A stretch of 64,000 nt of DNA from Saccharopolyspora dendranthemae (lineage in GTDB: Bacteria > Actinomycetota > Actinomycetes > Mycobacteriales > Pseudonocardiaceae), in NCBI RefSeq assembly GCF_007829955.1, contig NZ_VIWX01000002.1, forward strand, positions 186,001 through 250,000, in the 5' to 3' direction. This document shows positions 1 through 8,209 of this stretch, piece after piece. How positions within the stretch are numbered: position 1 is the first letter of the stretch; the number at the start of each line of letters is the position of its first letter. Both the position numbers and the translations under genes were made by a program. The notes under the pieces were generated by a model, which saw nothing but the letters and a program-made list of their open reading frames with translations, had not been told where the DNA came from and did not search any database.

Positions 1-194
1 GTCTCGCGGGTGCGCAGGGCAGGTGAGCAGCGCACGACCTCGATCGCGTAGGCGTTGTCGCGCAGCCAGCGGCCCACGGCCGGGGCATCGCGACGCCCGC
101 GCTCGGTCAGCGGCCGGTCGAAGTCCTCGACACCGTCCGGGTGCGCCGACTTCGCGTGCCGGACCAAGATCAGCTTCCGCCGCGCGTTCGTCAT
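1..194 (-). CDS. SixA-type histidine phosphatase (3' end beyond window)
   Basis: N-terminal 64 codons of a histidine phosphatase; the rest lies left of the window. The ATG at 194 follows an AGGAC Shine-Dalgarno. Residues 12-16 read RHAKS, the signature of the SixA branch of the phosphoglycerate-mutase superfamily, with His13 as the expected phospho-acceptor. A downstream DRPLTERGRRDA stretch and a CSPALRTRE stretch are also typical of SixA. Family members remove phosphate from phosphohistidine on signalling proteins; the substrate here is unknown. It is followed upstream (right) by phoD on the same strand, separated by a strong terminator, so it is probably its own transcription unit. Family assignment is firm; the physiological role is inferred. 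Confidence 0.85.
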   Translation of the reverse strand, partial: MTNARRKLILVRHAKSAHPDGVEDFDRPLTERGRRDAPAVGRWLRDNAYAIEVVRCSPALRTRE

Positions 195-352
195 GTCACG
201 TCCTACGAGCTCGCCGTTGAATCGGCACCACAGTACCCAACGCGCACGTGCTTCCGCCCCGTGGAAGGCGCTCGATGTTCGCAGGTAGCAGGTCTTCACC
301 GTGCGTTGGCCGCGTGTTCGGACCGGGCCGGCCCGCTCTACTGTGGACCGAT

Positions 353-385
353 CCGTGGTGCCCCGGCGAGACCGGGGCACCACGG
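353..385 (-). terminator. Strong hairpin after phoD
   Basis: Perfect 14-bp inverted repeat: left arm CCGTGGTGCCCCGG (353-366), right arm its exact complement (372-385), loop CGAGA. It begins four bases after the phoD stop codon. There is no clear T-tract, as is common in high-GC actinomycetes. Read as the intrinsic terminator of phoD. Confidence 0.8.
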
Positions 386-388
386 TCG

Positions 389-1939
389 TCATCCTTCGAC
401 CAGCCCCGGCCGGCCGGCCCGGATGGTGAAGGTGGCGCGGTCGGAGAGGCCCGCGCCGGGAGTGGTGACCTGGTCGACGACCCGGAAATCGGCCTTCCAG
501 GCATCGTGGGTGATGGTGTTGCGGACGTAGCCGCGCTGCCGGTTGACGAACTTGATGTGCGGGTTCTCCTGCAGCTGGACCGCGTCGCCCGGGTTCTGGT
601 CGGTGCCGTTGCCGCCCGAGGCGATGGAGGTGCCCACCAGCTCCACGCCGACCGTGGCCGAATCCGCCCGCTCGAAGTCGGCCTTGATGTCCGCGGCGTA
701 GTTGGCGTGCACGTCGCCGGTGATGACCACCGGGTTCGAGACACCGGCCAGGCGGTCGCGCACCAGGTTCCGCTCCGCCGGGTAGTTGTCCCACGCGTCG
801 TCGCTGAACGAGTCCGCATCGCCCGAGGTGAAGTCGCGCTGGCTGAAGAAGACCTGCTGCGCCAGGACGTTCCAGCGGGCGGTGCGGCCCGCGAGGTTGT
901 CCAGCAACCACTTCCGCTGCTCGGCGCCGAGGATGGTGCGCTCCGGGTCGTCGACCTGCTCCGGCGGAACCTCCTGGTCGTCGCGGTACTGGCGGGTGTC
1001 CAGCAGGTGCACGTCGACCAGGTCGCCGAAGGTCAGGCGGCGGTGGATGCGGATGTCCGGTCCGCTCGGGCGCTGCGCGCGGCGCAGCGGCATGTGCTCG
1101 TAGTAGGCCTGGAACGCCTGCGCCCTGCGCTCGCGGAACACCGCCGGGTCCTGGTCCGGCTCGGAGTCGGGCTGCGAGAGGTCACCGGCCCAGTTGTTCT
1201 CCACCTCGTGGTCGTCGAAGACGACGGCCCACGGGAACGCGGCGTGCGCGGCCTGCAGGAACTCGTCCGACTTGTACTGGCCGAGCCGGGTCCGGTAGTC
1301 GGCGAGGTCCATGATCTCGTGCGCGGGCACGTGCGGACGCCCGATCGCACCGGGATCGCCGCCCTCGTAGATGTAGTCGCCGAGGAACGCGACCAGGTCC
1401 AGGTCTTCCTCGGCCATGTGCTGGTAGGCCGTGTAGTGACCGGCCGGGTAGTTCTGGCAGCTGGCGAAGGCGAAGGAGAACTTGTCCAGCTTCGCGCCGG
1501 GCGCCGGGGCGGTCTTGGTGCGGCCGATCGGGCTGAGTTGGTCGCCCGCGCGGAACCGGTAGAAGTACTCCGCGCCTGAGCGCAACCCCGTGACCTCGGC
1601 GTGCACCGAGTGCGCCGAGGCGCGCACGGCTTGCTCGGTGCCCTCGGCGACGACGTCGGAGAAGCGCTCGTCGGTGGCGACCTGCCACTGCACCGGCACG
1701 ATCTGGTCGGGCATGCCGCCGAAGCCGTCCTCGGTCAGCGGTTCAGGGGCTAATCGGGTCCACAGCACGACGCCGTCCGGCAGCGGATCACCGGAGGCGA
1801 TCCCGAGCTGGAACGGCTCGCGGACCCGGTTGGTCCCGGCGTAGGCGGGACCGGTCGTGCCCAAGGCCGCCGCACCGAGGGCGGCAGAACCTGCCAGCAG
1901 CACCTGGCGCCGGGTAGGGCGGTAGGAGTTCTCGTTCAT
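389..1939 (-). CDS. phoD: Secreted alkaline phosphatase D (PhoD family)
   Basis: 516-aa phosphodiesterase/alkaline phosphatase that releases phosphate from organic esters outside the cell. The start at 1939 is set by an AGGTGGAG Shine-Dalgarno; the frame stays open to 2626 but that extension has no support. Residues 9-12 (TRRQ) followed by a hydrophobic stretch and PAYA form a twin-arginine signal, which fits PhoD's need to fold with metal before export. The PhoD N-terminal domain (LGIASGDPLPDGVVLWTRL) precedes the metallophosphatase domain, with SCQNY, GDYIYEGG (~186), DDHEVENNW (~241) and TGDVHANYA (~405) as metal-ligand motifs. Length is normal for the family. No clear PHO box was found by eye. 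Confidence 0.93.
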   Translation of the reverse strand: MNENSYRPTRRQVLLAGSAALGAAALGTTGPAYAGTNRVREPFQLGIASGDPLPDGVVLWTRLAPEPLTEDGFGGMPDQIVPVQWQVATDERFSDVVAEGTEQAVRASAHSVHAEVTGLRSGAEYFYRFRAGDQLSPIGRTKTAPAPGAKLDKFSFAFASCQNYPAGHYTAYQHMAEEDLDLVAFLGDYIYEGGDPGAIGRPHVPAHEIMDLADYRTRLGQYKSDEFLQAAHAAFPWAVVFDDHEVENNWAGDLSQPDSEPDQDPAVFRERRAQAFQAYYEHMPLRRAQRPSGPDIRIHRRLTFGDLVDVHLLDTRQYRDDQEVPPEQVDDPERTILGAEQRKWLLDNLAGRTARWNVLAQQVFFSQRDFTSGDADSFSDDAWDNYPAERNLVRDRLAGVSNPVVITGDVHANYAADIKADFERADSATVGVELVGTSIASGGNGTDQNPGDAVQLQENPHIKFVNRQRGYVRNTITHDAWKADFRVVDQVTTPGAGLSDRATFTIRAGRPGLVEG

Positions 1940-2058
1940 GCTCCACCTTTTCGGTCGGTTCGGGAAAACCGGACCGACACTATGGAGCACAGATGACGCC
2001 TCGGCGAACCGGAGGCGGCTTCGGAACGGACTCTTGCGGCCGACGCAGAGGCGCGCGG

Positions 2059-2355
2059 TCAGCCCCGGTCGAGCTGGTCGAAGCCCGCGAGCAGGTCGTT
2101 GAAGTTCATCGCGGGGTAGACCTCGACCTTCGCCTCCAGGTGGGAGAAGAAGGGGTCGAGCGAGGACACGATCTGGGACTCGTCGGCGAGGTCGCAGAAG
2201 AAGTACGCGGTCCGCTGCCCGTTCTCCGGCAGGAAGTACGAGGCTTCGGGCTTGAGCTGCTCGTGCGCCTGTTGGAGCGCTTTCTGCATCGACCCGTCCT
2301 TGAGCGCCTGGTTCGCCGCTTCCAGGCCCGGCTTGATCCTGATGAGCATTCGCAT
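2059..2355 (-). CDS. Small conserved protein of unknown function
   Basis: 98-aa soluble protein starting MRMLIRIKPGLEAANQALKD. The frame is open to 2409, but the residues upstream of 2355 (ARGARPALRRRCQGA) look non-coding, and the ATG at 2355 begins the conserved-looking part. The sequence resembles small actinobacterial ferredoxin-like-fold proteins (DUF3303/YCII-like) with a FLPENGQRTAYFFCDL stretch and a VEVYPAMNFNDLLAGF C-terminus, where such proteins describe acidic or aromatic pockets. No catalytic motif is recognised and no function is assigned. It sits alone between phoD and a phosphatase gene on the same strand. Confidence 0.8.
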   Translation of the reverse strand: MRMLIRIKPGLEAANQALKDGSMQKALQQAHEQLKPEASYFLPENGQRTAYFFCDLADESQIVSSLDPFFSHLEAKVEVYPAMNFNDLLAGFDQLDRG

Positions 2356-2463
2356 GGTTCTCGCCCCCTGGCATCTCCTGCGGAGCGCCGGACGGGCACC
2401 CCGCGCCAACAGGGGCAGTCTCGTCCTCGGCCGGTCGTGGCGGACCGGCCGAAAGTCCTGCCG

Positions 2464-2892
2464 TCAGCCGCGGAAGTCGCGCACGTAGCGGCGCTGCCAC
2501 GGTGTTTCGACCGCCCGGGGGTGGTAGTGGGCGCGCACGTAGGAGACGGCTTCGCCGGGCGGCACGCCGTCGATCACGGCGAGGCAGGCCAGCGCCGTCC
2601 CGGTGCGGCCCCGGCCGCCGCCGCACGCCAGCTCGACGCGCTCATCGCCCGCCCGTCCCCACGCCTCGCGGAACGCGTCGGCGGCATCGGCCCGGTCGCG
2701 GGGGAGCAGGAAGTCCGGCCACCGCACCCAGCGCGAATCCCACTCGACCCGGCTGGGCCGGCGTCCGACCAGGTGCAGCGCGAAGTCCGGGACCGGTCCC
2801 TCCGGCAGCGCGGCGCGCAGACCTCGCCCCCGCACCAACCGCCCCGACGGCAGGGCCATCACCCCCGGCGCACCGGCATCCCAACCAGCCAT
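2464..2892 (-). CDS. Protein-tyrosine-phosphatase-family protein
   Basis: 142-aa protein whose active-site loop reads CGGGRGRTG, which fits the CX5R(T/S) P-loop of cysteine-dependent phosphatases (Cys at about residue 89). The C-terminus ends in RAHYHPRAVETPWQRRYVRDF, characteristic of a family of short actinobacterial dual-specificity-like phosphatases. The cysteine thiolate would attack phospho-tyrosine or a similar phosphomonoester; the substrate is not known. ATG start at 2892. A palindromic repeat lies just upstream of the gene. Confidence 0.85.
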   Translation of the reverse strand: MAGWDAGAPGVMALPSGRLVRGRGLRAALPEGPVPDFALHLVGRRPSRVEWDSRWVRWPDFLLPRDRADAADAFREAWGRAGDERVELACGGGRGRTGTALACLAVIDGVPPGEAVSYVRAHYHPRAVETPWQRRYVRDFRG

Positions 2893-2940
2893 GAGGCAGT
2901 TCTACCAAGCTCGGCTGACGAGTGCGGGGTGCTGAGTGGG

Positions 2941-3003
2941 CGGTTTTGGTCCGAACCGTCCAGATCGAAGTCCGGTATGCCCGGTCAATTCGGACCAAAA
3001 CTG
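2941..3003. repeat. Dispersed palindromic repeat, copy 1
   Basis: Imperfect 63-bp palindrome with 12-bp perfect outer arms TTTTGGTCCGAA (2944-2955) and TTCGGACCAAAA (2989-3000). Related copies lie at 13721-13788 and 18011-18078 and share CAGTTTT-GTCC at the ends and GCCCG near the centre. This copy is the most diverged. It lies between the start of the phosphatase gene and the end of rhaB. Confidence 0.8.
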
Positions 3004-3056
3004 CCTACGGGCGAGGTCCACCCACCTCGAACGCGTCGAGGCCACGGTGGTCGGGG

Positions 3057-4508
3057 TCAGGGGGTGGGGTGGAGGTGGGATTCGGCGTGGGTCCAGGGGG
3101 TGGTGGTCGTGGTGGGGGTGTAGTGGCGGAGGGGATGGGAGCGGGCGACGAGGTGGCGGATCTCGGTGAGGTCTGCGACCTGGCCTGCGGCTCTGGCTTG
3201 GATGAGGAGGTTGCCGGTCGCCGTGGCCTCGACCGGGCCCGCGACGACCGGGACGCCCAGGGCGTCGGCCGTGAACTGGCAGAGGAGCTCGTTGCGGGCG
3301 CCGCCACCCACCAGGTGGACGACCTCGACGTTTCGGCCGGCCAGCTCAGCCGCCTCGCGGAGGGCGCGGCGGTGTGCCAGGGCGAGGCTTTCGAGGATGC
3401 AGCGGACCATCGCGCCGCGGGTCCCCGGCACCGGCTGGTCTGTTTCGCGGCAGGCTTGCGCGATGCGCAAGGGCATGTCGCCGGGAGCGAGGAAGCGGTG
3501 GTCCTCGGCGTCGACGACCGCCGTCAGCGGTGCGGCCCGGGCCGCCTCCGCCAGCAGGGCCGGCAGGTCGCCGGAGGTGAGCCCCCAGGTGCGGAGACTC
3601 TCCTGGAGCAGCCAGAGTCCCATGATGTTGCGCAGGAAGCGGACCGTTCCGTCGACGCCCAGCTCGTTGGTGAAGTTGGCCCGGCGGGCTCGATCGGTGA
3701 GCACGGGGCCGGGCAGTTCCAAGCCCGCCAGCGACCAGGTTCCGGTGCACACGTAGGCGAAATCGGACTCCTGCGCGGGGATTCCGACCACGGCGGAGGC
3801 GGTGTCGTGCGAGCCGACGGCGATCACCGAGGTGTCGGTCAGTCCCGTCTCCTCGGCGATCGCCGGTCGCAGCGATCCCACGGTGTCGCCGGGTTCGCGC
3901 AGTGCGGGAAGCACCGAGACGTCCATACCGGCGGCCCGCGCCAGCTCGGGTGACCACCGGTGGCTGCGAGCGTCCAGCAGACCCGTCGTGGAGGCGTTGG
4001 TCAGTTCCGCTCCGATCTCGCCCGTCAACCAGTACCCGATCAGGTCCGGCATCAGGAGCAGGGTGTCGGCGGCTCCCAGCGCTGCGCGGTTCTCGGCCAC
4101 GAGCTGGAAGAGGGTGTTGAACGGGAGGAATTGCAACCCGTTGCGCGCGAACAGCTCCGGCGCTCCGAAGGAGTCCACGAAGGACTGTGCGACGTGGTCG
4201 GTGCGCGAATCCCGGTAGTGGAAGGGGTCTCCCAGCAGTTCTCCCGAGCCGTCGACCAACCCGTAGTCGACCCCCCACGAATCGATGCCGACCGACACCG
4301 GCGCACCTGTCTGGCGGAGGCCGACGAGGACCTGCCGGAACAGCTCCCCGACGTCCCAGTGCGCTCCGTCCGGTCGCGTGGCGGGGCCGTTGGGGAAGCG
4401 GTGGACCTCGGTGGTCTCCAGCAGGCCGCCGGAGATCCGGCCGACGACCACCCGGCCGTTGGAAGCGCCCAGATCCACCGCCGCGAAGGTCGGGGAGTCC
4501 GTCGTCAT
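3057..4508 (-). CDS. rhaB: Rhamnulokinase
   Basis: 483-aa FGGY-family sugar kinase that phosphorylates L-rhamnulose to L-rhamnulose-1-phosphate using ATP. The N-terminal phosphate-binding motif DLGASNGRVVVG (~12-23), the sugar-site motif GIDSWGVDYGLVD (~78), and the C-terminal ATP-site segment LVGGGARNELLCQFTADALG are all present and match the rhamnulokinase branch. It is the last gene of a rhaI-rhaD-rhaB series on the minus strand, starting 11 bp after the rhaD stop, so it is co-transcribed. Length is typical. A proline/threonine-rich tail (YTPTTTTTPWTHAESHLHPTP) extends the C-terminus slightly. Confidence 0.95.
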   Translation of the reverse strand: MTTDSPTFAAVDLGASNGRVVVGRISGGLLETTEVHRFPNGPATRPDGAHWDVGELFRQVLVGLRQTGAPVSVGIDSWGVDYGLVDGSGELLGDPFHYRDSRTDHVAQSFVDSFGAPELFARNGLQFLPFNTLFQLVAENRAALGAADTLLLMPDLIGYWLTGEIGAELTNASTTGLLDARSHRWSPELARAAGMDVSVLPALREPGDTVGSLRPAIAEETGLTDTSVIAVGSHDTASAVVGIPAQESDFAYVCTGTWSLAGLELPGPVLTDRARRANFTNELGVDGTVRFLRNIMGLWLLQESLRTWGLTSGDLPALLAEAARAAPLTAVVDAEDHRFLAPGDMPLRIAQACRETDQPVPGTRGAMVRCILESLALAHRRALREAAELAGRNVEVVHLVGGGARNELLCQFTADALGVPVVAGPVEATATGNLLIQARAAGQVADLTEIRHLVARSHPLRHYTPTTTTTPWTHAESHLHPTP

Positions 4509-4519
4509 CCGGCACCTCC

Positions 4520-6562
4520 TCAGCGCAGGAACGCCGCGGCCACGCCGGCGTCCACCGGCACGTGCAAACCCGTGGTGTGCGTGAGATCGCCGCCCGCCAG
4601 CGCGAACACCGCGGCTGCGACGTGTTCCGGCAGCACCTCGCGCTTGAGAATGGTGCGCTGGGCGTAGAACTTGCCCAGGTCCTCCTCGGCGACGCCGTAG
4701 ACCTTCGCCCGCTGCGCGCCCCAGCCGCCCGCGAAGATGCCCGACCCGCGGACCACGCCGTCCGGGTTGACGCCGTTGACGCGGATCCCGTGCTCGCCCA
4801 GCTCGGCCGCCAGCAGCCGGACCTGGTGCGCCTGGTCGGCCTTCGTCGCGCCGTAGGCGACGTTGTTCGGACCCGCGAACACCGAGTTCTTGCTGGCGAT
4901 GTAGACGATGTCGCCGCCCATCCGCTGCGCCACCATCAGCCGCGCCGCCTCACGCGAGACCAGGAACGAGCCGCGCGCCATCACGTCGTGCTGGAGGTCC
5001 CAGTCGGCGACCGTGGTGTCCAGCAGCGGCTTCGAGATCGACAGCCCGGCGTTGTTGACCACCAGGTCGACCCCGCCGAAAGTCAGTGCCGCTTCCCGGA
5101 AAGCTCCCGCGACCTGCTCCTCGTCGGTGACGTCGACCCGCACTGCCACCGCCGCGTCCGGACCGCCGAGCTCGGCGGCCAGCTCCTGGGCCCTGCCGAG
5201 GTCGAGATCGGCCAGCACCACGCACGCGCCCTCGGCGGAAAGCCTTTGCGCAGTGGACCTTCCGATCCCGGAAGCGGCTCCGGTGACCAGCGCGACCCGG
5301 GTCGCCAGCGGCTTGGGTTCCGGCATCCGAGCGAGCTTGGCCTCTTCCAGCGCCCAGTACTCGATGCGGAACTTCTCGGACTCGTCGATCGGCTGGTAGG
5401 TGGAGATCGCTTCGGCACCGCGCATCACGTTGATCGCGTTGCGGTAGAACTCGGCCGCCACCCGAGCGGTCTGCTCGTCCTTGCCGAAGGAGAACAGGCC
5501 GATGCCCGGCACCAGCACGATCGCCGGGTCCGCGCCGCGCATCGCGGGGGAGTCGGCGTCGGCGTAGCGGTCGTAGTAGGACCGGTAGTCCTCCCGGTAG
5601 CGCTCGTGGAGCTCCCCGAGACGCGCCACCACCTCGTCGAGGTCGGCGTCGGGGCTGAGATCGAGCAGCAGCGGGCGGACCTTGGTGCGCAGGAAGTGGT
5701 CCGGGCACGACGTGCCCAGGGCCGCCAGGCGCGGGTGGTTCTCGCGCGCGAGGAACTCCAGCACCTCCGGCGCGTCGTCGAAGTGCCCGACCTGCGGGCG
5801 GTCCGTCGACGCGAGCCCCCGGATCACCGGCGCCAGCTCGGCCGCGCGGGCTCTGCGCTGCTCCTCGGGGAGCGGCTGGAAACCCTCGATCACCGGTCCG
5901 AACGGCTCGGCGTTGCCGCGTTCGTCGATGAACCGCTCGGCGGTGCGGATGATGTGCAGCGAGTTGCGCCGGCACTCCTCGCTCGTGGCACCCCAGGCCG
6001 TGATCCCGTGCCCGCCCAGGACCACGCCGATGGCCTGCGGGTTCGCCTCCTTGATCGCGGCGATGTCCAGCCCCAGCTGAAAACCGGGACGCCGCCACGG
6101 AACCCACGCGACCTGGTCGCCGAAGCACTCCTCCGTCAGCGCCTCGCCGTCGACGGCGGTGGCCAGCGCGATCCCGGCATCCGGGTGCAGGTGATCGAGG
6201 TGGGGGGCTTCGACGAGACCGTGCATCGCGGTGTCGATGGACGGCGCCGCGCCGCCCTTGCCGTGCAGGCAGTAGTCGAAAGCGCCGACCATCTCGTCCT
6301 CCCGGTCCGCACCGGGGTAGACGTCGACCAGCGCGCGCAGCCGGTCCAGCCGCAGGACCGCCAGGCCCGCTTCGGTCAGGGTTCCGAGATCGCCACCGGA
6401 CCCCTTGACCCACATCAGCGGCACCGGCCCGCCGGTCACCGGGTCGGTCTGCTCGCCCTTGGCCGAAGCGTTGCCCCCGGCGTAGTTGGTGTTGCGGGGA
6501 TCCGCGCCCAGCTCGTGCGAGCGCGCCAGCAGCGCAGCCACGTCGGGATGCGTCGAGCTCAT
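4520..6562 (-). CDS. rhaD: Bifunctional rhamnulose-1-phosphate aldolase / short-chain dehydrogenase
   Basis: 680-aa fusion. The N-terminal class-II aldolase domain (zinc ligands in HLDHLHPDAG and LGGHGITAW) splits rhamnulose-1-phosphate into dihydroxyacetone phosphate and L-lactaldehyde. The C-terminal SDR domain (NAD motif TGAASGIG at ~425, NNAGLS, catalytic YGATK at ~569) should oxidise or reduce the lactaldehyde. This architecture is known from Gram-positive and rhizobial rhamnose pathways. The ATG at 6562 begins MSSTHPDVAALLARSHELG; the open frame continues to 6718, but that part only translates palindromic repeat DNA (repeated FMKTS) and is rejected. A palindrome lies 21 bp upstream of the start. 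Confidence 0.95.
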   Translation of the reverse strand: MSSTHPDVAALLARSHELGADPRNTNYAGGNASAKGEQTDPVTGGPVPLMWVKGSGGDLGTLTEAGLAVLRLDRLRALVDVYPGADREDEMVGAFDYCLHGKGGAAPSIDTAMHGLVEAPHLDHLHPDAGIALATAVDGEALTEECFGDQVAWVPWRRPGFQLGLDIAAIKEANPQAIGVVLGGHGITAWGATSEECRRNSLHIIRTAERFIDERGNAEPFGPVIEGFQPLPEEQRRARAAELAPVIRGLASTDRPQVGHFDDAPEVLEFLARENHPRLAALGTSCPDHFLRTKVRPLLLDLSPDADLDEVVARLGELHERYREDYRSYYDRYADADSPAMRGADPAIVLVPGIGLFSFGKDEQTARVAAEFYRNAINVMRGAEAISTYQPIDESEKFRIEYWALEEAKLARMPEPKPLATRVALVTGAASGIGRSTAQRLSAEGACVVLADLDLGRAQELAAELGGPDAAVAVRVDVTDEEQVAGAFREAALTFGGVDLVVNNAGLSISKPLLDTTVADWDLQHDVMARGSFLVSREAARLMVAQRMGGDIVYIASKNSVFAGPNNVAYGATKADQAHQVRLLAAELGEHGIRVNGVNPDGVVRGSGIFAGGWGAQRAKVYGVAEEDLGKFYAQRTILKREVLPEHVAAAVFALAGGDLTHTTGLHVPVDAGVAAAFLR

Positions 6563-6582
6563 GGTGAACCTCTCGGTACGTC

Positions 6583-6749
6583 GGGAAGTTTTCATGAAAA
6601 CTTCCCTCACCCCAGAAATCGGAAAATTCTCACGAATACCAACGTCTTTCGAGGTGAGGGAGGTGTACACGAACACTCTCGTTCTCAGGGAGAGAGACGT
6701 TTTCATGAAAACTGTCATTTTTCGGGGGACGGGAGGTTCTCATGAAAAC
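6583..6749. repeat. Cluster of TCATGA-centred palindromes between rhaI and rhaD
   Basis: Three copies of a palindrome centred on TCATGA. The copy at 6583-6606 is a perfect 24-bp palindrome with half-site GGGAAGTTTTCA. The copies at 6699-6712 (GTTTTCATGAAAAC) and 6736-6749 (GTTCTCATGAAAAC) are shorter, both followed by TGTC. A fourth copy lies at about 33329-33342, downstream of the cholesterol oxidase gene. The 216-bp gap between rhaI and rhaD holds nothing else recognisable. They may form mRNA hairpins that set the rhaI:rhaD ratio, or be a protein-binding site. Confidence 0.75.
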
Positions 6750-6778
6750 TGTCGTTCCCCTCCGGGGGAGGGTGTCGG

Positions 6779-7945
6779 TCAGGCGCCCCAGCCCGCGGGG
6801 GTGCCGTCCTTGCGGGAGGCGATGATCTTCTCGGCGTACCCGGAGCGGTGGTAGGCGGCGATCGGGTCGGGGGCGATGCCCGCGTCCTCGCGGACCTCGG
6901 CCAGCAGCGGCCGGACGTCGGTGTTGTAGGCGTCCATCAGGACCGCGTTGGAGCCCAGGACGTCACCGTCGCGCTGCGCCCTGGCGAGGGCATCACCGTC
7001 CACCAGCAGTGCCTTCGCGGTGGCCTCCTGGACGTTGAGGACCGAGCGGATCAGGGCCGGGATCTTGGGCTCCAGGTTGTGGCACTGGTCGAGCATGAAC
7101 GCCACGTTCGCCGAGTCCTGCAACGCTCCGGCCCGCACGATCTCGTGCATGATCCGGAACAGCTGGAACGGGTCGGCGGCACCGACCATCAGGTCGTCGT
7201 CGGCGTAGAAGCGGCTGTTGAAGTGGAAACCGCCGAGCCGTCCGCGCCCGAGCAGGAACGCCACGATGAACTCGATATTGGTGCCCGGAGCGTGATGACC
7301 CGTGTCGACCAGCACCTGCGCCCGCTCGCCGAGGTCCGCGCAGTGGGCGTAGGAGGTGCCCCAGTCCGGGACGTCGGTGGCGTAGAAGGCGGGTTCGAAG
7401 AACTTGTACTCCAGCAGCATCCGCTGGTGCTCGCCGAGCCGGCCGTAGGTGGCCCGCAACGCTTCCGACAAGCGCTGCTGGCGCTCGGCGATGCAGTCCT
7501 GGCCTGGGTAGTTGAGGCCGTCGGCGAACCACAGGCTCAGCGCGTCGGATCCGGTGGTGTCCATGATGTCGACGCACTCCAGCAGGTGCGCCAGCGCCTT
7601 GGCGCGCACCGCAGGATCGGGGTTGCAGATGCTGCCGAGCCGGTACTCCTCCTCCTGGAACGTGTTCGGGTTGATCGCGCCCAGCCGCAATCCGAGCGAT
7701 CGGGCGTGCTCGCCCAGCGCGCTGTAGTCGTCGACGCGGTCCCAGGGGATGTGCAGGGCGACGCTGGGGGCCGCCCCGGTGAACCTGTGCACCTGCGCGG
7801 CGTCGTCGAGCTTCTCGAACGGATCGCGCGGAATGCCCTCCTGCGCGAAGGTCTTGAAGCGCGTCCCGGAGTTCCCGTAGGCCCAGGAGGGTGTTTCGAT
7901 CCGCTGCTCGGTCAGCGCCGCCTTGACGGTGTTGCGGTCGGGCAT
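6779..7945 (-). CDS. rhaI: L-rhamnose isomerase (Gram-positive/RhaI type)
   Basis: 388-aa TIM-barrel isomerase that converts L-rhamnose to L-rhamnulose, the first step of the pathway. Features include HIPWDRVDDY, INPNTFQEEEYRLGSI, SLWFADGLNYPGQD, LLEYKFFEPAFYATDVPDWG and LVDTGHHAPGTNIEFIV, where the Glu, Asp and His residues are the expected metal ligands of the xylose-isomerase-like fold. The start is the ATG at 7945 (MPDRNTVKAAL) behind TGGAG; an alternative in-frame start at 7993 would lie within the operator region. First gene of the minus-strand rhamnose series, driven by the LacI-controlled promoter at 8000-8051. Confidence 0.94.
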   Translation of the reverse strand: MPDRNTVKAALTEQRIETPSWAYGNSGTRFKTFAQEGIPRDPFEKLDDAAQVHRFTGAAPSVALHIPWDRVDDYSALGEHARSLGLRLGAINPNTFQEEEYRLGSICNPDPAVRAKALAHLLECVDIMDTTGSDALSLWFADGLNYPGQDCIAERQQRLSEALRATYGRLGEHQRMLLEYKFFEPAFYATDVPDWGTSYAHCADLGERAQVLVDTGHHAPGTNIEFIVAFLLGRGRLGGFHFNSRFYADDDLMVGAADPFQLFRIMHEIVRAGALQDSANVAFMLDQCHNLEPKIPALIRSVLNVQEATAKALLVDGDALARAQRDGDVLGSNAVLMDAYNTDVRPLLAEVREDAGIAPDPIAAYHRSGYAEKIIASRKDGTPAGWGA

Positions 7946-7999
7946 CGTGGGCTCCAGTGCGCATCGCAGGGTTCGTGGCGTCGCGTCGACCAAGGGCTA

Positions 8000-8051
8000 T
8001 GAAACGTTTAAAAGCCTCTGAACGGTATTCCGACGAGGAAGCTGTGGTCAA
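8000..8051 (-). promoter_or_regulatory. rhaI promoter with LacI-type operator O1
   Basis: On the minus strand: -35 TTGACC (8046-8051), 18-bp spacer, -10 TACCGT (8022-8027), then the operator TTTAAACGTTTCA (core AAACGTTT, 8002-8009) at the expected transcription start. The TGAAACGTTT core is characteristic of LacI-family operators. The layout mirrors that on the permease side. Confidence 0.7.
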
Positions 8052-8096
8052 TGATCGATCCGAGTTGCCGGGATGTTCGCTCGACCGTTCGGCCGA

Positions 8097-8148
8097 TTGA
8101 CGGCCCGGTGGCCGCTCTCTAGTGTGCTCGCCACATAAAACGTTTCAA
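8097..8148 (+). promoter_or_regulatory. Rhamnose permease promoter with LacI-type operator O2
   Basis: On the plus strand: -35 TTGACG (8097-8102), exactly 17 bp, -10 TAGTGT (8120-8125), then operator TAAAACGTTTCAA (8136-8148) around the expected transcript start. Its reverse complement matches O1 (TGAAACGTTTWA). Repressor binding here would block initiation. No LacI-family gene is in the window. Confidence 0.72.
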
Positions 8149-8209
8149 GCGTCGTGCGCGGTTCCGGTGCGGCGACGTCCGAACTCGACGAGCCGCATGA
8201 AGGACGACG

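Noticed and set aside
389..2626. PhoD extended to a 745-residue protein
   Set aside because: Residues before 1939 lack domain matches, and the Tat signal and Shine-Dalgarno fix the start at 1939.
4520..6718. rhaD starting at 6718
   Set aside because: The extra 52 codons translate palindromic repeat DNA; the ATG at 6562 begins the conserved protein.
4187..6745. 852-codon plus-strand open frame opposite rhaB and rhaD
   Set aside because: Both recognised genes lie on the other strand with full domain matches; this frame has arginine/valine-rich shadow composition.
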